Part shown: positions 57,901 to 64,000 of the stretch, piece by piece | Position numbering within the stretch: position 1 is the first letter of the stretch | Layout of the letters: every line of letters begins with the position of its first letter | Source: Melampsora larici-populina 98AG31 | Taxonomy: Eukaryota; Basidiomycota; Pucciniomycetes; Pucciniales; Melampsoraceae | DNA: 64,000 nt | Assembly: GCF_000204055.1 (NCBI RefSeq) | Contig: NW_006768783.1 | Span: forward strand, 372,001-436,000 | Direction of reading: 5' to 3' | Position numbers and translations under genes: made by a program | Notes under the pieces: generated by a model | The model's input: only the letters and a program-made list of their open reading frames with translations | The model's database searches: none | What the model was told of the DNA's origin: nothing

Positions 57901-59366
57901 AGTCAGCGCTGAAGCTAGCAACGAGTACGTCATCAGTGCAGGCGTGACAATGACGGATGAACAAGGATTGGTGTTCGATGCGGTAGTAGAAAGCCTAGAA
58001 TCCGACCAAGGCAAATTGATGTTTGTGGAAGGCCCAGGAGGATGCGGCAAGACTTACTTATTAAACGCATGTTTGCACTACGCGAACTCGAGGTCAATGC
58101 CATTCTTAGCAGTGGCCTCCTCGGGTGTGGCAGCGTTGTTGCTGCTGAAAGGTTTGACTGCTCACTCAGCAATGGGGATACCTCTGGATATTGGCCCGGA
58201 TTCTACGTACCTGTACATTCAGTCGCAATGATGCGATCGGGAAAGCTTTACTCGGGGCACGGTTCATGGTCTGGGACGAAATTGCAATGCAACACCGGCA
58301 TGCGATCGAATGCGTTGACAGAAGCCTGCGCGATCTCAGGCAATCGGACGAGGCATTCGGTGGGATGGTGGTATTGTTTTCAGGCGATTTCAGGCAGACG
58401 TTGCCTGTGGTCGTGCATGGAGGTCTTATGGATACTGTCAGGGCGTGTTTCAAGCACTCCCCGTTGTGGGACGAGGTAGAAGAGTTTGAGCTTACGAAAA
58501 ACATACGGTTAGGCGATGATCCAGACAACTTGGCCTATGGGCGATGGTTGTTAGCTCTGGGGTCCGGCAAACTGCAGACTTCCGACGTCGAGAAGGTCAA
58601 GCTAGAACATGTCAGAGTGATCAGCATAAAGCCAGGTCAGCCATTGAGCCGGAAATGGATTACTCCATTCTTTGACAGTGTGCCATCATTGGTCAGGCGC
58701 CGTGCGTGGCCTCAACTGGCTCAATATTATTATTGCCGAGCAGTAATCACTACACTGAATGTCACGGTCGCCGAACTGAATGGAATGGTATTGCGAAGTC
58801 TGCCAACCGAACAGCAAGACTATTCGTCAATCAACTCTCTAGATGAGGAATATGCCTCACACGTCAGTACAGAGGTGTTAAACGGTTTCAATCCTCCAGG
58901 ATTCCCCAGCCATGACCTCAGCCTCAAGGTAGGGGCGGTCTTAATTCTCCTTCGTAATCTAAATTTACATTCCGGACTCTGCAACGGTACGAGGTTATTA
59001 GTGACGGAGGCTTCGGACAATGCACTCCAATGTTTGATTGTTTCTGGACCGAAACGAGGCGATTGTGTTTGTCTGCCGAGGATGAAGATGCACCACGGTG
59101 GGAACACGTCGATCCCCATATTGTTCTTTCGTTTTCAATTTCCGGTGGCTTTGGCGTTTGCTATGACAATAAACAAATCGCAAGGCCAAACGTTGAGCCA
59201 GGTTTGTGTGGTGCTGCCCACTCCGGTTTTTGCACATGGCCAACTATATGTAGCCATGTCCCGGTGCACCTCACGGAAGGCGACGACCGTCATTCTGACA
59301 GAAGTGTTGCCAGAAAATTCAACGACGAATGTGGTATGTTGTGAATTGGTGAGGAGTGGCGGCTGA
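54931..59366 (+). pseudogene. Helitron copy B Rep/helicase with HUH and Pif1-like domains, broken
   Basis: Exons 54931-55237, 55294-55917 and 55978-57030 join with GT-AG introns at the same two places and phases as copy A. The zinc start is ACMDCGALHW ... ACCQKW. The Helitron N domain includes HPSLFITMTANPKWPEM. The HUH motif is GAPHAHTILI and the tyrosine motif YLYKYIAKGHDR. A TGA at 56760-56762 lies between them, and the join near 57030-57104 is not in frame. The helicase has Walker A GPGGCGKTY, then a shift near 58205 moves to the second frame with VWDEIAMQ, GDFRQTLP, INKSQGQTL and YVAMSRCTS. Intact relatives nick and unwind DNA for rolling-circle transposition; this copy cannot make a full protein. 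Confidence 0.9.
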
Positions 59367-59810
59367 GGCCATGAGCACGCACCGGTTAGCAGATGGATTG
59401 GATGGTAATCTTTTTCGCAAATTGAGCTCTATGTAAATAATGTAATATAGTGTTATGTAGTCAGAGATGGCTCGGAAGATTGATACCCTACACTTCCTAC
59501 TGCAATGGTATGGTATTGCAGATTGAATAGTGCAGTGAAGGTTCTTTGCAATGGTATGAACTATATGTGCGTGCGTTGTGTTACAGGTTTAATGCAGGAT
59601 GTCGGGAGATCCTATTCAACAAGAGCTAAGAGGTGATGTAGTACAACGTGAGAGCAGTAGTTGGGCGGCGTGAGGTCAGAACAGGGTCACAGTCAAAACC
59701 CACTCTTTGTATCATAAGAGGGAGCGGGTTTGGGTGAGGAAGTAACGGGGCAGAATGATACTTGATCACTGTGCGATGCGCATCAATGTCAGTTTCGAGT
59801 GGCTTTGAGG
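59367..59810. other. Spacer after Helitron copy B
   Basis: No gene recognised. The Helitron B 3' terminus should lie here, but I see no clear hairpin followed by CTRR. Confidence 0.4.
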
Positions 59811-60074
59811 CTAGGTAGTGTCACTGACGGATGCGTGGATGTTGGAACAGAAGGAACCAGGGTGGTCCTCATCGAGTAGAACTATGTGAAGGTGGGGAGG
59901 ACCTCGCCTCTGGAATTCTATGACGGTGTAGAATTTCTCCGGGTGGTATTGAAGCGCGCTTAAAATTGTCATATTGACAATGCGGTGGAAGTGGTGATAT
60001 TGTGAGCGTGCGACCTGTTCGAAATGCGAGGCGTTGTAGGTCACAGATGGACAAACGGCGTGTTTGATGACCAC
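59811..60074 (-). pseudogene. Fragment of a third Helitron Rep gene, inverted
   Basis: The minus frame contains ALQYHPEKFYTVIEFQRRG followed by PPHLHIVLLDED, the HUH nuclease motif region (His-hydrophobic-His), as in copy B EFQKRGAPHAH. The flanking domains are missing. Its opposite orientation shows that it is not part of copy B. Confidence 0.65.
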
Positions 60075-60369
60075 CTGGGAAACAAAAAAAACCAGCTCAG
60101 GATCGTAAGTCCTATAATTACATTGGAGGAAGGACTGACCGGCCGCGGTTCGTGAACTGTGATGGAGGTATTGGCTTCCGGAAGTTGGGGGGTGTTGTGT
60201 GAGGAGGACATTGTATGTTGCAAGGGAACAGCTGAAAGGTGTGTGCTCCGGGTTTTATAATGTCTTGAGAGATGGCTGACTACGGGGATGGTGCAGCTTG
60301 CGGGGGGCGCCACTGCGAGGCACAGGGTAGGCTGGGCAATAGCTGTGTTGGATGCCGGTGGCGGGCAGG
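60075..60369. other. Short spacer before the right-hand LTR
   Basis: A Pro/Ser-rich minus frame continues upstream of the Helitron fragment (60313-60041), perhaps its decayed flank. Nothing else is recognised. Confidence 0.35.
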
Positions 60370-60700
60370 TGTAATGATACGCGCATCATTACAAACATAT
60401 TACACTTACTATAAACATATACATAACTTAGGTACTTAATCTGTAGACTTAACATTATCCTTTTCCTTCACTCGACGCTCCACGTTGTACTGACTCCTTA
60501 GGGAACTAGAACTGATTTCTACTTCTATACCTTTGGAGTCAGGTGAGCTATCATTATATTTCTTTACCTTCTATTACTTCATTTCATTACTCCTTTGTAC
60601 ATTCCTTGAGGGAACTAGAACTGATTTCTACTTCTATACCTTTGGAGTCAGGTTGAATAATAATCAGATACTTGGGTTCTAGAAGCTTCAAGTCCACTCA
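60370..60700 (+). repeat. 5' LTR of element 3 (331 bp)
   Basis: It starts TGTAATGATACGCGCATCATTACA (GTAATGAT and ATCATTAC form an inverted repeat) and ends AAGTCCACTCA, one base before the primer site. A 43-bp block beginning GGGAACTAGAACTGATTTC is present twice, at 60501-60543 and 60610-60652. The end positions rely on TG...CA and the primer site, as no second LTR is in view. Confidence 0.75.
60501..60652 (+). repeat. Duplicated 43-bp block within the element 3 LTR
   Basis: 60501-60543 and 60610-60652 read the same from GGGAACTAG to GGAGTCAGG, offset by 109 bp. A duplicated promoter or end-processing signal is possible. Confidence 0.9.
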
Positions 60701-60701
60701 G

Positions 60702-60719
60702 TGGCAAATTGACCCGTTC
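60702..60719 (+). other. Primer binding site of element 3
   Basis: TGGCAAATTGACCCGTTC begins one base after the LTR and opens with TGG, complementary to a tRNA CCA end. The tRNA was not identified. Confidence 0.65.
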
Positions 60720-60937
60720 CCTCCGAGAGAAACTTATCTTCAAGTGAGGACAACATCAGTCCTTTACACTTTTTTTTTCTCGACCCTACACCTTACCGAA
60801 CTACTTCGATTACTTCAGAAGAACATCGTTCTTAAATTAAACTAAAAGACCCCGGATTTTCTTACTTCAGACTTTGATCAAAACTTTATCTATACAGCCC
60901 TGCATAGAATTCTTCTTACTACGTCACCTTACCGTTT

Positions 60938-63900
60938 ATGAACCCCACACGATCGACTCGCAGCGTGCCTATAGATATCGTATCTCGAATTGATAACCCC
61001 GAAGGCATATTGCGCCGATCGTCGACACCGTCCCCTCAATTTCACCAACGGTCCATCGAAGAAGAGGGGAGGTATACCTCGGATAAAGTTATCTTTGCAA
61101 ACTTTCCACCGGCAGTACGACCGGCTACCGACAAACCTTATCGACCACCTATACCATCTAACTCGCCACAGAGTACTTCCTCCTTACCGGGTACTTTCCC
61201 ATCTTCACCCGTTTCTTCTCGTTCACCTTTAAAACGCGTGCAATACGAAGACAAACGGCTTGAACAAGATCTCATCGACAGATCATCCAAACCAGCTCAC
61301 CCATCTCCTCTTCAGACTACCATTAAGATGATAGGAGGTAGTGATGGGTCATTGACTCCGGTTCCCCCATCGACGGACGAGTTACTCCGTGCTATACTTG
61401 CGACTCAGAACGCTGGCTTACAAGCAGCGAACGAATCTGCCCAACGGATCGCACGATTGGAAGAAGACCGCATCAAAGCGGCGCAAGAGTCGGCGGAACG
61501 GGTAGCTGAACTAGAAGAGCGTCTCTTGACACTTCAACTGAACGCGCCAACTCAGCAAACGTCTTCGCCACCTGTGGAGACGGAGAACCGTGGTCTAGAC
61601 CTTTCCCGATTTAAATCATCGGATGGACCCCAATTCAAAGGACCCTACCGCGACACGGAGGCCTTTTTGAAGTGGTTTACTTCATTAAAAATTTTCTTCT
61701 TAGTCAAGAAGATCGAGAAGGACTCAGATCGAATCATCTTGACCGGGTCTTACCTACTTGAGACCAATTTACAAGCTTTTTGGGCTCACAACATTGATAA
61801 CTTCAAAACAATGTCCTGGTCTGATTTTAAAGAAAAGCTCTTCCGTACTGCTCTACCGTCTGACTGGAACGATAAGCTCAGGGAGAAGATTCTTACACTC
61901 AAAATGTCGGTGAATGAAGAATTCAAATTTTTTAGCACTCGGGCAAGATCTATTCAGTCCCTCATGAACCATGATCGAGTAGAAATCGACGACTTCACCT
62001 TGGCCTCACACATGGTCTTGGGTCTTCTTCCAGAACTGAAGTCCACGCGTCGCTTAGATGGTCCATTGAAGCGAGAGGGATTTGATTTCATTCAATTCGA
62101 AGAGAGGTGTGATGTATTGTATGACGACTTGGTTGTAAAGAAAATCATCACTAGACGGACTGCACCGTTTTCATCAATCCGACCACACCAGAACTCTCAT
62201 ACAAACGATCGCACCGCCCAAGCCCTCTTGCCGTCAGAATCATTTGACGAACGGAAACGACGCTTCCTCTGGAAACTTAACTCGTACCTTGATTCCATGG
62301 GATTGTGTCATTACTGTAAAAAGCAATGTGGCAGTGAATACCGTCAATGCTCAGGTACCTTCTCGAAAGAGAAGATTGTGTTCTCACCTGGGTTTCAACC
62401 TCCCCCTATACCTGCAAACTACCCTTCAGGCTATACTCCGCCCCGCGCTCGATTAGCGAACACGGCTGGTAGACCTACACAACCTCCTGCTGGCAGAGCA
62501 CCTCGAACCACTGTCGCTGCGGTGACGTCACCTGAATATGATTCAACTACCATCGCGGCATATGAGGAAATTGATCAAGAGTTGCGAGAGATTGCGGAGA
62601 GCGGAGTCGAGACGATTGGACCTAATGAAGACGGGTACGTGGATCAGCCTGAATCAAAGCCTGCGGTGATCCTGGAGCTGACTTATCTTGGAAAACCGGT
62701 TCGGGCTCTGGCGGATGCAGGTTCTGAAACTAATTTGATTTCAGAGGGCTTGGTGGATCAACTTCAATTACGTCGCCGACAATTAGTGAAACCTACAATT
62801 GTGGGATTAGCTATTGATTCAGGAAGTGAGGCTCCCATGCTCACTCAATTTACAACTGCGTCACTTCACCACACTCCTACTGGTTCAGAATTTGAAAGGG
62901 TTTATATGAAGATTGGAAAATTGGGTACCTCATATGACATTATCCTGGGTGCTCCTTTTCTCGCACGTCATCAACTTTCCGTTTCCTGTGCTAAACAAGC
63001 TGTAATTAGTGAAACATCGGGCGCTATTATTCGAGATTATCGTTGTGAATTGAAATTGAAGAAAGAGTTTGAAGAGCGTTGCAAAGCAGACTTAGCGTCA
63101 CTGGTTGAGAAGAGAGAAACTGAACAATGGAGAGACTGGGAGAAATCACTCAAATCAAAGAATGAACCATTTCGGAGACCGACTGATACTTCATGGGAGG
63201 AGGTTGAGATTGCCATCTTACGTGAATACCAAGATGTCTTTCCAGCAGATATCCCTGCTATTTCAGAGGAGGCTGAGTGTAACGGTGACTTTGTTGATGG
63301 CACCTTCCCGGAGCGAATGCAAGATCCATCATCGACCATTCGACATAAGATTATTTTGACGGATCCCAAAGCGGTCATTAATGAACGTCAGTATCCTTAC
63401 CCGGCCAAATATATGGCAGCTTGGCGTAAATTACTGGACCAACATGTGGAAGCAGGACGTCTCCGTAAATCGACCAGCCAATACGCGTCTCCAAGCCTTA
63501 TTATTCCCAAGAAGGACCCTTCCGAACTTCCAAGGTGGGTATGTGACTACCGCACCTTGAATAGTGTGACCGTTAGGGACCGTTCACCCCTTCCAAAGGT
63601 GGACGAGTTGGTCAGGCTAGTGGCAACAGGAAAGGTTTTTTCTATATTAGATCAAACTAACGCATTTTTCCAAACACGGATGAGAGAAGCGGATATACCT
63701 CTGACGGCGGTGAAGACACCTTGGGGTCTTTATGAATGGTGTGTCATGCCAATGGGACTGACAAACGCACCAGCTACACCCCAGAGCCGGCTAGAAGAAG
63801 CCTTAGGAGATCTTGTCAATACGGTGTGTGTGGTATATCTGGACGACATTGTAGTCTTTTCATCATCTTTTGAGGAACACGAACTTCACGTCAAACTTGT

Positions 63901-64000
63901 ACTAGACCGTCTTCGAGCAGCCAATCTTTACTGCAGCAGCAAGAAGACAAAACTTTTTCGACGAGAGGTGAAATTTGTTGGGCATGTGATTTCCGCGGAT
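60938..64000 (+). CDS. Element 3 gag-pol polyprotein, 5' part (at least 1021 aa, open at the edge)
   Basis: One frame starts at ATG 60938 and stays open to the window end. Residues ~1-130 are Ser/Pro-rich and likely disordered, then comes a Glu/Gln-rich coiled coil (~155-215). Capsid-like gag follows (FKGPYRDTEAFLKWFTSL, about 61630). At 62309 there is CHYCKKQCGSEYRQC in place of a CCHC knuckle. The protease shows LADAGSETNLIS (62708), where DAG replaces the usual DSG/DTG, and IILGAPFLARH. RT has WVCDYRTLNSVTVRDRSPLP, ILDQTNAFFQTRM and catalytic YLDD at 63836-63847. Gag and pol share one frame, so no frameshift is needed here. Confidence 0.88.
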   Translation, partial: MNPTRSTRSVPIDIVSRIDNPEGILRRSSTPSPQFHQRSIEEEGRYTSDKVIFANFPPAVRPATDKPYRPPIPSNSPQSTSSLPGTFPSSPVSSRSPLKRVQYEDKRLEQDLIDRSSKPAHPSPLQTTIKMIGGSDGSLTPVPPSTDELLRAILATQNAGLQAANESAQRIARLEEDRIKAAQESAERVAELEERLLTLQLNAPTQQTSSPPVETENRGLDLSRFKSSDGPQFKGPYRDTEAFLKWFTSLKIFFLVKKIEKDSDRIILTGSYLLETNLQAFWAHNIDNFKTMSWSDFKEKLFRTALPSDWNDKLREKILTLKMSVNEEFKFFSTRARSIQSLMNHDRVEIDDFTLASHMVLGLLPELKSTRRLDGPLKREGFDFIQFEERCDVLYDDLVVKKIITRRTAPFSSIRPHQNSHTNDRTAQALLPSESFDERKRRFLWKLNSYLDSMGLCHYCKKQCGSEYRQCSGTFSKEKIVFSPGFQPPPIPANYPSGYTPPRARLANTAGRPTQPPAGRAPRTTVAAVTSPEYDSTTIAAYEEIDQELREIAESGVETIGPNEDGYVDQPESKPAVILELTYLGKPVRALADAGSETNLISEGLVDQLQLRRRQLVKPTIVGLAIDSGSEAPMLTQFTTASLHHTPTGSEFERVYMKIGKLGTSYDIILGAPFLARHQLSVSCAKQAVISETSGAIIRDYRCELKLKKEFEERCKADLASLVEKRETEQWRDWEKSLKSKNEPFRRPTDTSWEEVEIAILREYQDVFPADIPAISEEAECNGDFVDGTFPERMQDPSSTIRHKIILTDPKAVINERQYPYPAKYMAAWRKLLDQHVEAGRLRKSTSQYASPSLIIPKKDPSELPRWVCDYRTLNSVTVRDRSPLPKVDELVRLVATGKVFSILDQTNAFFQTRMREADIPLTAVKTPWGLYEWCVMPMGLTNAPATPQSRLEEALGDLVNTVCVVYLDDIVVFSSSFEEHELHVKLVLDRLRAANLYCSSKKTKLFRREVKFVGHVISAD

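Larger units (their letters stand above)
60370..64000 (+). mobile_element. Ty3/Gypsy-type LTR retrotransposon (element 3), 5' part
   Basis: The LTR, primer site, leader and gag-pol follow in order, and the element runs off the window within RT. No damage is seen in the coding part present. The family differs from elements 1 and 2 in LTR, gag and RT sequence. Confidence 0.9.

Noticed and set aside
1..64000. tRNA or rRNA genes
   Set aside because: I saw no tRNA-like cloverleaf with A and B box spacing and no rRNA-like sequence; the only tRNA match is the Copia primer site.

Overview
This looks like a transposon-dense stretch of a filamentous fungal nuclear genome. I infer a basidiomycete, most likely a rust (Pucciniales). 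The grounds are short GT-AG introns of about 50-90 bp, Ty3 chromovirus, Copia, Helitron and MULE families side by side, A-rich coding sequence, an assembly gap, and no bacterial signals. The species cannot be named from the sequence. Nothing in the window is a securely recognised host housekeeping gene.

Left block (1 to ~12.34 kb): a decayed Ty3-type LTR retrotransposon on the minus strand (LTR 10795 to ~12340, gag, protease, RT/RNase H/integrase). It is broken by in-frame stops, a frameshift, an assembly gap (7827-8134) and a 1.6 kb solo LTR (2738-4362). Its far end (1-2200) holds diverged noncoding repeats.

Second block (~12.43-24.55 kb): a plus-strand Ty3 chromovirus ending in a 1.08 kb 3' LTR. 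A complete MULE DNA transposon (14122-17148, 8-bp target duplication, three-exon transposase) and a 1.07 kb TA-flanked inverted-repeat element (18100-19166) sit inside its gag. Removing both leaves the reading frame open except for one stop codon between RT and RNase H.

Third block (24.55-34.85 kb): a decayed Helitron (copy A). Its Rep/helicase gene has lost the HUH nuclease core and carries a stop, but an upstream five-exon accessory gene (27199-28473, 342 aa) is fully open. Then come AT-rich spacer, a hairpin cluster and a small three-exon candidate gene.

Fourth block (34.97-40.88 kb): a complete, apparently intact Copia element. It has 389-bp LTRs that look identical, a 5-bp target duplication, one 1669-aa ORF and a primer site matching the anticodon arm of initiator tRNA-Met.

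Fifth block (40.9-48.5 kb): decayed exon-like fragments, a 146-bp dispersed repeat pair, a telomere-like stretch, a ~41-bp-period array of hairpins (47673-48126) and a second tandem array (48186-48510).

Sixth block (48.7-60.1 kb): an OTU-type cysteine protease gene (minus), then a second Helitron (copy B). Copy B has the same accessory gene and a Rep/helicase retaining HUH, tyrosine and Walker A motifs but broken by a stop and a frameshift. A MITE lies upstream of it, and an inverted fragment of a third Helitron Rep gene follows.

Right edge (60.37-64.0 kb): the 5' half of another Ty3-type element (331-bp LTR, primer site, one uninterrupted gag-pol frame) running off the window.

The least explained item is the Helitron-linked accessory gene. 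It is conserved in both copies with a matching last intron phase, and is intact in copy A although that copy's replication gene is dead. The hairpin array next to the OTU gene is the most unusual noncoding structure.
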